A stretch of 64,000 bases of DNA from Rhodococcus sp. AW25M09. Lineage in GTDB: Bacteria > Actinomycetota > Actinomycetes > Mycobacteriales > Mycobacteriaceae. The translations under genes were made by a program, and so were the position numbers. Positions 53,958-63,661 of this stretch are shown piece by piece. A model generated the notes under the pieces. The model was not told the origin of the DNA, ran no database searches, and was given only the letters and a program-made list of their open reading frames with translations. The stretch lies in NCBI RefSeq assembly GCF_000333955.1, contig NZ_CAPS01000104.1, forward strand, positions 1 to 64,000, read 5' to 3'. Within the stretch, counting starts at the first letter, position 1, and the number at the start of each line of letters is the position of its first letter.

Positions 53958-55277
53958 ATGAAAAGGATCAGAAGCTTCGTGGTCGCGGGTGCGGTATCGA
54001 TGGCCGTGGCCGGTATCGGTGCCGGACCGGCTCTGGCGCAGCCTGCCGCCGAGCCTCCGATTGCGACGACGACACCGCCGTTCACGACGCCCGACACCGA
54101 CGACTGCCCGTTCGCGGCGTCCCCACCGCCCGCAATCGACCTATCCGAGGTTCCGGCACCGGGACGTACTGTTCCGCAACCACTTCCGATTCCTGCGGAC
54201 GCTGTCGGCGGAGATCGACTCGCCGAGTGCGGAGCGGTGGTGCCCGACGGTGCTCCCCCACTCCCCGCGGATATCTCTGCCACCGGATTCGTGGTCGCCG
54301 ATATGGACTCCGGTGCGGTGCTCGCAGCCAAGGATCCGCACGGCCGATATCGGCCGGCGAGCACGATCAAGATGCTGCTCGCGCTCGTCGCACTGGACGA
54401 ATTGAACCTGAACACACAGATCACCGCGACTGCCGAGGATGCCAACGCCGAGGGCAGCGCCGTCGGCATCGGTAAGAACGGGGTGTACACCAATCTGCAA
54501 CTGATGCAGGGCCTGGTGATGGCGTCGGGAAACGATGCCGCGCATGCGTTGTCGGCGCAAATGGGCGGGAATGCCGCCACCGTGGACAAGATGAATGCCA
54601 AGGCCGCCGAACTGGGCGCGCTCGACACGCGCACCGCGACGCCGTCCGGTCTCGATGGGCCGGGGATGGCGTGTTCCGCCTACGACCTGGCTTTGATCTA
54701 CCGCGCGGCTATGCGCAATCCGACTTTTGCGCAGCTGATTTCGACGGAGACCGTGCAGTTTCCAGGCTATCCGAAGGATCCCGCGATCCCGGACGATCAG
54801 GACCGGCCCGGGTTCGCCCTCTCCAACGACAATCGGCTGCTCTACAACTACGAGGGAGCCCTCGGCGGCAAGACCGGATACACCGACGACGCTCGCCAGA
54901 CTTTCGTTGCCGGAGCCGAGCGCAACGGTAGACGGCTGGTGGTGACGATCATGCAAGGTGACGTGCTCCCGATACGTCCGTGGGAGCAGGCTGCACGACT
55001 GTTGGACTACGGCTTCGCCCTGAATTCGGCCAGCGGCGTCGGTGATCTCGTCGAACCGCAGTCGACATCGCCGGTGACGAGTACCCGCGCGAGCGACGCG
55101 ACACCGACGCTCGCCCAGCCACCGTCATCGGTGCCGACGTCGCCGGACTCCGGTAGCCGGCAGTCCGACCTGCAAGCACAGGGCGACACAGTCGTTCGCA
55201 TTGCGATCGGGGTCATCGGCTCGATCGTCGTGATCGGATTGCTGTGGGGAGCGCGAAAACTGTCGCGCAACCGGTGA
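53958..55277 (+). CDS. dacB: D-alanyl-D-alanine carboxypeptidase
   Basis: The 439-residue protein is a class C-type low-molecular-weight penicillin-binding protein. It has a Sec signal peptide (FVVAGAVSMAVAGIGAGPALA), the active site Ser135-x-x-Lys138 (PASTIKM), the Ser190-Gly-Asn192 motif (MASGNDAAH) and Lys305-Thr-Gly307 (GGKTGYT). The C-terminal IAIGVIGSIVVIGLLWGA helix anchors it in the membrane, with basic RKLSRNR inside. It trims the last D-Ala of peptidoglycan stem peptides. It matches the DacB1 position in mycobacteria. A Pro/Thr/Ser-rich stretch precedes the catalytic domain. Confidence 0.93.
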   Translation: MKRIRSFVVAGAVSMAVAGIGAGPALAQPAAEPPIATTTPPFTTPDTDDCPFAASPPPAIDLSEVPAPGRTVPQPLPIPADAVGGDRLAECGAVVPDGAPPLPADISATGFVVADMDSGAVLAAKDPHGRYRPASTIKMLLALVALDELNLNTQITATAEDANAEGSAVGIGKNGVYTNLQLMQGLVMASGNDAAHALSAQMGGNAATVDKMNAKAAELGALDTRTATPSGLDGPGMACSAYDLALIYRAAMRNPTFAQLISTETVQFPGYPKDPAIPDDQDRPGFALSNDNRLLYNYEGALGGKTGYTDDARQTFVAGAERNGRRLVVTIMQGDVLPIRPWEQAARLLDYGFALNSASGVGDLVEPQSTSPVTSTRASDATPTLAQPPSSVPTSPDSGSRQSDLQAQGDTVVRIAIGVIGSIVVIGLLWGARKLSRNR

Positions 55278-55308
55278 ATCGGACTCCGTTCGGCGCACCC
55301 ACTCGACG

Positions 55309-56328
55309 TCAGCGGCGTCTGTTGCGTAATCCTGCAACACCGAGAACCGCTAGGGCCCCCGCGCCGACCAGCGCCAGACCGCCGCTCACTCCCGGTCCTT
55401 CGCTGACCTCGACCCTCGTACTGATCACCGCCGGTTCCGGTGCCGGAACGTGAGCTGCGGCGAGGCTTTCGCGAGTGGTCGCGGCAAACGACGTGGAGAA
55501 CAGCACCAGCCGTGAGGTCGTGTAGACGAACACCAACAGACCGATGATGGGCCCGAAGACGACGCCCGCAGGACCACTCGTCACCGACCCCAGATAGATG
55601 GCACCGAGCTGCTTGAAGATCTCGAACCCGATTGCGGCAAGTAGCGCACCCTTTGCTGCGCTACGCCACGACACCGGCTCGCGCGGCAGCCGTGAGATCA
55701 CCCAGGTGAACAACGCCCAGGTGCCCGCCAGTGCGAGAAGTATCGAAAATACGCGCAGTGCGATACCGACTCCTGGGACGGTGTCGAGATTCGCCCACTC
55801 GAGAATGCTGCGCATGACGCCGCCACCGGCCAGTGCCGACAACGCGAGCGACAACACCAGCGCGGCCCCGAGCCCGAGCAGCGCAGCAAAATCCTTGGCC
55901 TTTGTTGCCAGAAAACCAGCCGAGTCGCGCTGGCTCTCCCACATCGCGGTCAGCGCCTCACGCAGGTTGGCGATCCAACCGAGACCGGCATACAGCGCGC
56001 CGAACAGACCGATGATGCCGACACTTGCGCGTTCTTCGATTGCCGTCTTGATCAGATCGTTGATCGTCTCACCGAAACTGCCCGGCACGTTGTCGGCGAT
56101 CTGCGACTGGATCTCGGAAAGCCACTCCGGCTGGTTCACCAGGACGAACCCGGCGACCGCAAAGGCAACCATGAGCAACGGAAACAGCGCCAGCACGCTG
56201 AAGTACGTCATACCGGCGGCATAGTAGTTTCCCTTTTGACCTTGAAACCGCTGCGCAGCAACGACGGTGTGATCGAGCCAGGGCCACTGGGCACGCTTGT
56301 CGTCGAGCATGGCCTTGAAGTCGGGCAT
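55309..56328 (-). CDS. YihY/BrkB family inner-membrane protein
   Basis: The 339-residue protein has six hydrophobic segments. YYAAGMTYFSVLALFPLLMV (about residues 34-53) is the family's entry block, and GFEIFKQLGAIYLGSVTSGP, followed by GPIIGLLVFVYTTSRLVLF, the exit block. The family was once wrongly named tRNA-processing RNase BN. Its function is unknown. The start is the ATG at 56328, with AAGGTGAG upstream. The mycobacterial homologue (Rv3335c) also lies directly next to trpS. Confidence 0.85.
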   Translation of the reverse strand: MPDFKAMLDDKRAQWPWLDHTVVAAQRFQGQKGNYYAAGMTYFSVLALFPLLMVAFAVAGFVLVNQPEWLSEIQSQIADNVPGSFGETINDLIKTAIEERASVGIIGLFGALYAGLGWIANLREALTAMWESQRDSAGFLATKAKDFAALLGLGAALVLSLALSALAGGGVMRSILEWANLDTVPGVGIALRVFSILLALAGTWALFTWVISRLPREPVSWRSAAKGALLAAIGFEIFKQLGAIYLGSVTSGPAGVVFGPIIGLLVFVYTTSRLVLFSTSFAATTRESLAAAHVPAPEPAVISTRVEVSEGPGVSGGLALVGAGALAVLGVAGLRNRRR

Positions 56329-56398
56329 GACACTCACCTTCTCACTGTCGTGGGCCGCTGTCTGATCATGTTGCCGCATCGTTGCGAAGCGACACCCA

Positions 56399-57465
<1,067 letters not shown>

Positions 57466-57510
57466 TCACGACCCGATCGACGCCGACTGCGTGCCTTGCC
57501 TTGTCCATCG

Positions 57511-57607
57511 CACGCGTCACTCCGCAGGCTCCGATCCAGCGCACCCGGGTCACTCCGCAGGCTCCGCTCCAGCGCACCCGGGTCACTCCGCAGGCTCCGC
57601 TCTAGCG
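57511..57607. repeat. Three tandem 33-bp repeats between trpS and xthA
   Basis: Units at 57542-57574 and 57575-57607 are 33 bases and differ at one position; a third at 57511-57541 is 31 bases with a few changes. Each contains CACTCCGCAGGCTCCG. The last unit reaches into the TAG stop of exonuclease III (57602-57604). Such elements appear repeatedly in rhodococcal intergenic DNA in my recollection. Confidence 0.8.
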
Positions 57608-58408
57608 GTAGCGGACGGTCACCGGCGCATGATCTGACCAGCGCTCGTCGTACGCCTCGGCCCTCTCCGTGATCGCATCCTTGGCCCGCTCGGCCAGATC
57701 ACTCGTAGCCAGTTGATAGTCGATGCGCCAACCGGCGTCGTTGTCGAACGCCTTTCCGCGGTAGGACCACCAGCTGTATGGGCCCTCGACGTCCGGGTGT
57801 AGCGCCCGAACGACGTCGGTCCACGGGGCCTTCTCGGCGAGCAGTCGCGACACCCACTCACGTTCCTCCGGCAGAAACCCCGAATTCTTACGGTTGGTCT
57901 TCCATGCCTTCAGATCGGCCTCGGTGTGGGCGATGTTCCAGTCGCCGCAGACCACGACATCCCGGTCGCCGGCCTTCGCTGTCTTGGCCGTCTTGGTCAG
58001 ATACTTCGCGAACGCAGCCATGAAGCGTTCTTTCTCGTCCTGGCGATCGGTCCCCACCTCGCCCGAAGGCAGGTACAGGCTCGCGACGGTGACGTCCCCG
58101 AAGTCGCCTTCGATGTAGCGACCGGCATCGGCGAATTCTGCCGCGCCGATGCCGGTGCGTATCGCATCGGGGGCCGCCTTCGACAGCAGCGCCACGCCGT
58201 TGCGTCCCTTCGCCGATGGTTCGGCGGAGGCCAGGTGCCAGCCCGCATCGAGGGCCGGTGCCAGCGCCTTGGTCAGTTCCCCGTCAGTGGCGCGGGTTTC
58301 CTGCAAACAGACGACGTCGGCATCGGTGGTCTCGAGCCACGGCAGCATGCCCTTGCGAACAGCAGCGCGAATTCCGTTGACATTGACTGTGGAAATAGTG
58401 ATCGGCAC
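57602..58408 (-). CDS. xthA: Exodeoxyribonuclease III
   Basis: The 268-residue protein is an EEP-fold AP endonuclease/3'-5' exonuclease. TVNVNGIRAAVRKGMLPWLE starts the family. CLQETRATD carries the metal Glu (about residue 37), with GDWNIAHTEADLK (Asp-Asn) and a WRIDYQLATSDL block with the Asp. The end HAPVTVRY supplies the catalytic His. It removes abasic-site ends and 3' blocks in DNA repair, complementing the Nei enzyme at 19044. The stop lies within the last 33-bp repeat. YidC lies 56 bases upstream on the same strand. Confidence 0.95.
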   Translation of the reverse strand: MPITISTVNVNGIRAAVRKGMLPWLETTDADVVCLQETRATDGELTKALAPALDAGWHLASAEPSAKGRNGVALLSKAAPDAIRTGIGAAEFADAGRYIEGDFGDVTVASLYLPSGEVGTDRQDEKERFMAAFAKYLTKTAKTAKAGDRDVVVCGDWNIAHTEADLKAWKTNRKNSGFLPEEREWVSRLLAEKAPWTDVVRALHPDVEGPYSWWSYRGKAFDNDAGWRIDYQLATSDLAERAKDAITERAEAYDERWSDHAPVTVRYR

Positions 58409-58464
58409 GCCGACGACGGTAGCGGAGGCCGCCGACAGCCCGCAGGCTCGCTACCTCCGCCGGC

Positions 58465-59367
58465 TCACCGTCTCCGAGGCTTCGCGCCTGGTTTCGGCGC
58501 GGTGACCACCGATGTCACCTCCGACACCAGAGTCGGCTCGCGATCGATCCGCCGGTGGACGACGTGCTGCTGTAGGTAGGTCCAGACGTTGTTGCTCGTG
58601 AAATAGAGCAGCACCGCCACAGGCAGAACCGCGCCACCGACGAGCACTCCGGCCGGGAGGACCCAGAGCGTCAGCTTGTTCATGATCGCCGTCTGCGGGT
58701 TGGCGGCGGACGCTGCATCCTGACGGGTGATCGCCGCCCGGGAGTTCAGATGAGTGGCCACGGCAGCAACCATCATCAACGGCACAGCGACGAGAGCAAT
58801 ACTCCACACCGACGGCACTCCCCCGAACGGCCCGAATGCCTCGAGCACGTCCCGGGAGCTGCTGACGGCTGCGGAAATCGGCGCTCCGAACAGTCGCGCA
58901 TCGAGAAACGACTGCACCTCGGTTGCACCGAACACGTAGTTCGCGGTGTTCGCGTTCTCCTGCGCCGTCATACCGAGGTGCCCGAACCCTGTTCCGGTCC
59001 GATTGAACGAGCGCAACACGTGGAGCAGACCGATGAAAACCGGTGCCTGCGCCAGCAGCGGTAGACACCCCATCAGGGGGTTGAAGCCGTGTTCGCGCTG
59101 CAATGCGCGTACTTCGGTCGCCTGCCGGGGGCGGTCCCCGGAGTACTTCTTCTGCAGGGCCTTGATCTGAGGTTGGAGCCTTCTCATGACCAGCTGAGAG
59201 CGAATCTGGGCGACGAACGGTTTGATCAGCACCGCCCGCAGCGTGAAGACGAGGAATATCACTGCCAGCGCCCAGGCGAAGCCGTTGTCGGGGCCGAGGA
59301 CGAACCCGAAGACCCGGTGCCAGAACCACAGCACGGCGGAGACGGGGTAATAGACGAAATCGAGCAT
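58465..59367 (-). CDS. Membrane protein insertase YidC/Oxa1 family, extra paralogue
   Basis: The 300-residue protein has a short YidC/Oxa1 form with five membrane segments. An arginine in the second (FTLRAVLIKPFVAQIR) matches the essential groove Arg. HGFNPLMGCLPLLAQAPVF is the conserved second block, and LWVLPAGVLVGGAVLPVAVLLYFTSNN the exit. No oxaA neighbours (rpmH, rnpA, jag) are here, so this is not the housekeeping copy. It inserts membrane proteins. GAGGTG precedes the ATG at 59367. It is the last gene of the run with DUF6412, DUF6297 and ABC ATPase genes, 60 bases after the first. Confidence 0.88.
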   Translation of the reverse strand: MLDFVYYPVSAVLWFWHRVFGFVLGPDNGFAWALAVIFLVFTLRAVLIKPFVAQIRSQLVMRRLQPQIKALQKKYSGDRPRQATEVRALQREHGFNPLMGCLPLLAQAPVFIGLLHVLRSFNRTGTGFGHLGMTAQENANTANYVFGATEVQSFLDARLFGAPISAAVSSSRDVLEAFGPFGGVPSVWSIALVAVPLMMVAAVATHLNSRAAITRQDAASAANPQTAIMNKLTLWVLPAGVLVGGAVLPVAVLLYFTSNNVWTYLQQHVVHRRIDREPTLVSEVTSVVTAPKPGAKPRRR

Positions 59368-59427
59368 GGAGGAACACCTCACTGTGAGAGAAATCGATCG
59401 GGCGTCTCGACCGGATCTCGCAGTGGC

Positions 59428-59751
59428 TCAGCAGGACACGAGCCACCGGTCCGGTCGCCAGGCCGAACCGGGCGCTCTGGGCATGGGGCGGCCGGGAGTG
59501 GCGGGGTGCTCCTGCCTGCGATAGGACCCGCGAAGCCTCCGGCCGTCCGCACCGACCGCCGACACCGAGTGCGGCACGATCACGATCACGTCGACCGTTG
59601 CGTCGAGGGCGATCAGCGACGCCGCAACCAACGCACCGAACATCGCGATCTGGGCGGCGGGTTGTGCATCGACGACGGTGAACACGACGAGCAGGACGGC
59701 AAGGACGCCGAGAGCTGTGACCACGGCGCGATGCATGCGGAAGCGGTTCAT
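59428..59751 (-). CDS. DUF6412-like small membrane protein (copy A)
   Basis: The 107-residue protein has two hydrophobic segments (VTALGVLAVLLVVFTVV and IAMFGALVAASLIAL), then a basic tail with RLRGSYRRQEHPATPGRP and MPRAPG. A clear paralogue, copy B, is at 61811, with RQLRGSFRRQHRPDAPGRP. The shared tail is unusual and looks like a protein-binding motif. The DUF number is recollection. The start overlaps the stop of the preceding membrane gene by ATGA, so they are translated together. The tail ends with a Cys in copy A. Confidence 0.7.
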   Translation of the reverse strand: MNRFRMHRAVVTALGVLAVLLVVFTVVDAQPAAQIAMFGALVAASLIALDATVDVIVIVPHSVSAVGADGRRLRGSYRRQEHPATPGRPMPRAPGSAWRPDRWLVSC

Positions 59752-61136
59752 CCGACACCGATCGCAATCTGCACGGCGGCGAACGCGAGCACGACGAGAG
59801 GACCGCGTAGCAATTGGCGAAACATGTCCACCGGAACCTGCCCCATCGGCGTCTCGAGTATCAGTCCCCCGTATTCGAGCGGCGGGCGCGACGCCGATCT
59901 GTACAGCGCAACGAGCGCAACGAGCGGGATGGGCAGCACTGCCCAGACCGAGCCACCGAAGACGACCGGTTGGCAGACAACGAACACTGCGATTGCCCCG
60001 ACCGCAGGCACGACCAGATGCGCGGAGCGCAGACTGCGATCAGACCCTCCTAGAGCAGCACGAAAAGCACTTGACGAGTTGATATCTCGTAGTCCACGAC
60101 CGAACACGGTGCCGACGACACAACATGCCAGCAGCAACACGAGGGGTCGCAGGGGCAGAGCGAACACCGCCGTACAGAGGTAGACCACGATGGTCACCGC
60201 AACCAGAGTGGATACCGTGCTCCGATCCCGCAAGACGCGCCGAGCATCGGCGTCCACGAACATTCGCCAGCGTGAACCTGAAAACGACCGAGACCGCACC
60301 AGACCCACCCGACGCCAGGTACGCAAATCCATCTCGGAGGAAAAGAACGAAGAATCCATCGTCGTCGTCGCGGCCGACAGTGAGGTAACGAGCCCCGAAC
60401 CGCGTTCCAGCGCAGCCCGATTCAACCGGCGAACATGACGGCGCCCGACCGACACGATTGCGACACCGGACACGGCAGCGAACGCCGCAGCCCACATGAC
60501 CGGTGATGCAGGAAGTGCCGGTGCGTAAATGACGGACACCGAAGATCCGAGGACGCCGATGCAGAGCAGGCCGACAGAGAAATTCCGGTACCACCGGTCT
60601 CCGAGCCGCGAAATCTGCGCGCACACTCCCCAACCGACGACGCTCGCACCTATCGCTGCCCCTGTGCCGCCGAACCACCACCAGTTGTCAACAGCCGTAC
60701 CGACCAGTGTCGATCCGCGCGCAATCAGCAAGCCCACTGCACCCCCGCCGGCTGTCGTCGCCCAATAACGCGGCGCAAGCACAGCTGACCGATCGAGCGG
60801 GGTGGAGTGAATCCAGAAGCGTTCCGCGGAATCCACCACTACCGGCCCCAGCGCCCGCACAGCAGCCATGAGCAGACCGAAGGCTGCGAGCGCGAGGCCG
60901 ACCGCGAACAGGGAGTCGACCTCCCGCACCAGTCCGGCGACCGAGTCGCCGGATCGAAGCGCGTTGGGGTCGATGCGCCCGAGGACGTGCCACAGCAGTC
61001 CCCCGGCCACAAACACCGGTAGTCCCCACACCGCCAGGACGGCACCGATGTCGGTTGGCTTCCTCGCGCGTCTCCACGTACGAATCCGTCGACGGACGAC
61101 GCGTGCCGAGGGAACGGCCGTCGTCACTGCCGCCAC
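59748..61136 (-). CDS. DUF6297-like polytopic membrane protein, probable ABC partner
   Basis: The 462-residue protein has about ten hydrophobic segments, with a large soluble loop near residues 245-300 that is rich in Ser, Arg and Asp. It begins with a basic helix (VVRRRIRTWRRARKPTD). No catalytic motif is seen. Because it starts inside the last 13 bases of the ABC ATPase gene, it is very probably that ATPase's membrane partner. The DUF assignment is from memory. A GTG start is used, since no other start keeps the family-like beginning. Confidence 0.65.
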   Translation of the reverse strand: MAAVTTAVPSARVVRRRIRTWRRARKPTDIGAVLAVWGLPVFVAGGLLWHVLGRIDPNALRSGDSVAGLVREVDSLFAVGLALAAFGLLMAAVRALGPVVVDSAERFWIHSTPLDRSAVLAPRYWATTAGGGAVGLLIARGSTLVGTAVDNWWWFGGTGAAIGASVVGWGVCAQISRLGDRWYRNFSVGLLCIGVLGSSVSVIYAPALPASPVMWAAAFAAVSGVAIVSVGRRHVRRLNRAALERGSGLVTSLSAATTTMDSSFFSSEMDLRTWRRVGLVRSRSFSGSRWRMFVDADARRVLRDRSTVSTLVAVTIVVYLCTAVFALPLRPLVLLLACCVVGTVFGRGLRDINSSSAFRAALGGSDRSLRSAHLVVPAVGAIAVFVVCQPVVFGGSVWAVLPIPLVALVALYRSASRPPLEYGGLILETPMGQVPVDMFRQLLRGPLVVLAFAAVQIAIGVG

Positions 61137-61750
61137 TGGTCACCGTCCACGCTCGTGTCAGCCACTTGCTCGACGAGATCCGGGTCGTGAGATGCCATCA
61201 GGACGATGCAGCCGGCCTGCTTTTCGCGCTCGATGGCCTGAGCCAACCAACGCTTGCCTTCGGCGTCCAACCGCTGCTCGGGTTCGTCGAGCACCAGTAC
61301 GTCTCGCGGTCGCACGAACGCCGAACCCAGTGCCAACCTTCGCTTCTGACCGCTGGACAGGGTGACGGGTAGCTGATCGACGACGTATCCGAGCCCCAGT
61401 CCCTCGATCACCCGCTCGGCTGCACTCGAAGGGTCGGCCACTCCGTGGGCCGCAGCAACGAGTTGCAGGTGTTCACTCACCGACAGATGCGGGAACGTCC
61501 CCGGATCGTCCAGGACCGACGCCACGCGCGCGCGAAAATCGGGCGCTGTCTCGTCGACAGGCTCTCCGAACAGCGTGATGGTGCCGGAATCGAGATTGTC
61601 TGCCCCGACGACGCATCGGAGCAGAGTCGTCTTTCCGGCACCGTTTGCACCGACGAGCGCACACACCGATCCCTCCGGTACGACGAACGAGATGTCGCTG
61701 AAGACGGTCAGCGAACCGAAACGCCTGGTGGCGTCATTGACGACGAGCAT
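61124..61750 (-). CDS. ABC transporter ATP-binding protein
   Basis: The 208-residue ATPase has Walker A ALVGANGAGKTTLLRCVVGA, signature LSSGQKRRLALGSAF and Walker B RDVLVLDEPEQRLD, and the H-loop VLMASHDPDL. It is short, with no extra domain, as in the CcmA/NatA export type rather than importers. A signature with SSG and a modified D-loop (EQRLDAEGKRW) make it a bit unusual. GGGAGAAC precedes the ATG at 61750. With the downstream polytopic protein it should form an exporter or a lipid/protein-handling device; the substrate is unknown. Confidence 0.88.
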   Translation of the reverse strand: MLVVNDATRRFGSLTVFSDISFVVPEGSVCALVGANGAGKTTLLRCVVGADNLDSGTITLFGEPVDETAPDFRARVASVLDDPGTFPHLSVSEHLQLVAAAHGVADPSSAAERVIEGLGLGYVVDQLPVTLSSGQKRRLALGSAFVRPRDVLVLDEPEQRLDAEGKRWLAQAIEREKQAGCIVLMASHDPDLVEQVADTSVDGDQWRQ

Positions 61751-61810
61751 AATTGTTCTCCCGGGCAAGCCTTGCGGACTATGGACGCGAAGGCGTGGGG
61801 GAACTCGAAA

Positions 61811-62095
61811 CTACAGTGCCCCCACCAGGGCACCGGGTGCTCGTGGCTGCGGACGGCCCGGCGCATCCGGGCGGTGTTGACGCCGGAACGAACCTCGCAG
61901 CTGACGTTCCTCGGCCGTGGGCCCGGTATTCGGCAGTCGGCGCAGCAGCGTCAGAACCTCGACACGGTGCGCCAGCAGCACCATCGCGGCGAGCGCCGCC
62001 ACGAGAACAAGTGCAACGTCTGCTGTTCCAGTGGGCGTCGTCAGGAGCAACGACATAACGAGCAGCGAGGTGACGAGAACGTTCTGGTATCCCAT
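61811..62095 (-). CDS. DUF6412-like small membrane protein (copy B)
   Basis: The 94-residue protein is a paralogue of copy A at 59428. It has two hydrophobic segments (NVLVTSLLVMSLLLTTPTG and VALVLVAALAAMVLLAH) followed by RQLRGSFRRQHRPDAPGRP and RAPG. The paralogues differ in the membrane part but keep the tail. It precedes the ABC ATPase by 60 bases and follows the DUF4153-type gene by 40 bases on the same strand. A GAGGTGCAGG ribosome-like stretch lies before the ATG. Confidence 0.7.
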   Translation of the reverse strand: MGYQNVLVTSLLVMSLLLTTPTGTADVALVLVAALAAMVLLAHRVEVLTLLRRLPNTGPTAEERQLRGSFRRQHRPDAPGRPQPRAPGALVGAL

Positions 62096-62135
62096 CCTGC
62101 ACCTCCCTGAGTCTGTCAGTGATCCGAGTCGTTGC

Positions 62136-63563
62136 TCAGGGTACAGATACCGACGGATATGTGCACTGCTGCCAGGTGCCTACCGCCACCGGACCACGGG
62201 CCCGCACACAGGCGCGCTCGAACTCGGGAAGACGGCCCAGCTCCGCGTCCGCGTCGGACGACAACCCACCCAGGTAGTACGTATCGATCCGGCCCGTCTG
62301 CTCGAACCGCTCCACGTTGTGACGCGCGATGTAGGCATCGGGATTCATAGCCGCCAGCGCGAGCACGGTCAGTACGGCTCCGACGCCCACTGCTCGCGGA
62401 AGCCAACGCCCCGACATCCGAATGCCGGCGACGAGCAGGAGCGCGAATACCGAGCCCAGCCACCATTCGACGGCCGTGACGAACAGCCGGAGAGTGGTGT
62501 ATCCGTACTGCTCCTCGTACAACGACATTCGATGCAGTGCCGACGCCACGATCACCATCGACAGGGCACACAGAGCGCCGAGCAACGCACGCAACGCGAT
62601 TCGGTCCCCTCGCGCGTCGCGGCTTGCCTTGGTGACGGTAACCGCGATGACGAGCAGCGTCAGCACCGTCACCGCAAGCAGTTGCCAGAAACCCTGTCGC
62701 GCATATTCGGCGTTGGTCAGGCCCTCGGTGGTCTGGACGTGACCTTGCCCGCCGAAGAGCACCGGCACCTGGAAGCCGACGAACACGGTGAACAACCCGA
62801 CCACCGCGCCGAGGGGAATCATCCACTCCCACAACCGCAATGTTCGGCGCAGTGACGGTGCGAGACGATCGAACCGAGGCGGGTGCAGGGCCACGTAGGC
62901 CACGGCGAGCGCGCCCGCTGCGGTGAGCGCAAAGACGACGGTGCGTCCGAGAATCGATGGGACATCGAACTCCGGCGTCACTGTCCTCAGTGCGTCCGCG
63001 AATCGTTTGTCTGCCGCGCCGAACAGCGCCGCGAACACGACGCAGAGCGCCACGGTCACGGCGGCAACCATGCCTATCCGCACCGGGCGATGCCCCTCCA
63101 GGTCGATGGACGCAGCTCCCCGCCGGGTCCAGCGAAACACACGCATCGGTAGCAACACGGGAAGTGCAGCGCCGAGCGCAATGCCCGTCCAGGTCCATGC
63201 GCGGGAGAGCACCACCGCGCCGACGACGACAGCCAGAGTCGTCGACATCGCCGATATCCACTCGGCGTCTCGCACAGCCGAGACGCTCGCCAATGCCAGA
63301 ACTGCTGCCACACCGGCCCATTTCCACGCCGACAGCCTGCCGCGGCGCACTACGAGGACCACGGCCACGAATGCCCCGGCAGTGATCATGGCGCCGAAGC
63401 CGTTGTTTCCCAACACTGTTGCACCCACCAGGCCGCTGAGCGCCGCCGCGACGAGCGCCGCGCGCGGCGCGCGGTAGTACCTGAGCACCGGCCAGGTGCG
63501 CGGCCCCCAGGGCGAGTGCCCGTGTGTTTTCGTGGGCGGAGTCGGAATATCGATCGTGCTCAT
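62136..63563 (-). CDS. DUF4153/DUF4173-like polytopic membrane protein
   Basis: The 475-residue protein has a charged N-terminus (STIDIPTPPTKTHGHSP) and about 12 hydrophobic segments. ASALHRMSLYEEQYGYTTLR near residue 340 is the block I associate with DUF4153/DUF4173. Near the end it has DTYYLGGLSSDADAELG, a soluble tail with two Cys (ACVRARG and QQCTYPS), perhaps outside the membrane and disulfide-linked. AAGGAAGAG precedes the ATG at 63563. It lies 98 bases downstream of the sensor kinase gene on the same strand, so the kinase may sense or control it. Confidence 0.7.
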   Translation of the reverse strand: MSTIDIPTPPTKTHGHSPWGPRTWPVLRYYRAPRAALVAAALSGLVGATVLGNNGFGAMITAGAFVAVVLVVRRGRLSAWKWAGVAAVLALASVSAVRDAEWISAMSTTLAVVVGAVVLSRAWTWTGIALGAALPVLLPMRVFRWTRRGAASIDLEGHRPVRIGMVAAVTVALCVVFAALFGAADKRFADALRTVTPEFDVPSILGRTVVFALTAAGALAVAYVALHPPRFDRLAPSLRRTLRLWEWMIPLGAVVGLFTVFVGFQVPVLFGGQGHVQTTEGLTNAEYARQGFWQLLAVTVLTLLVIAVTVTKASRDARGDRIALRALLGALCALSMVIVASALHRMSLYEEQYGYTTLRLFVTAVEWWLGSVFALLLVAGIRMSGRWLPRAVGVGAVLTVLALAAMNPDAYIARHNVERFEQTGRIDTYYLGGLSSDADAELGRLPEFERACVRARGPVAVGTWQQCTYPSVSVP

Positions 63564-63661
63564 GGCTCTTCCTTTTCTGAAGTTTCGGGCATGAAGGATG
63601 GCGGCTGCAGTCCGAGGACGCGCAGTCGTGGATGAAAAGTCGTGAACGAAAAAGTGTCGAG

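Noticed and set aside
57511-57607. CRISPR array
   Set aside because: The repeats are directly adjacent with no spacers and no cas genes are near.
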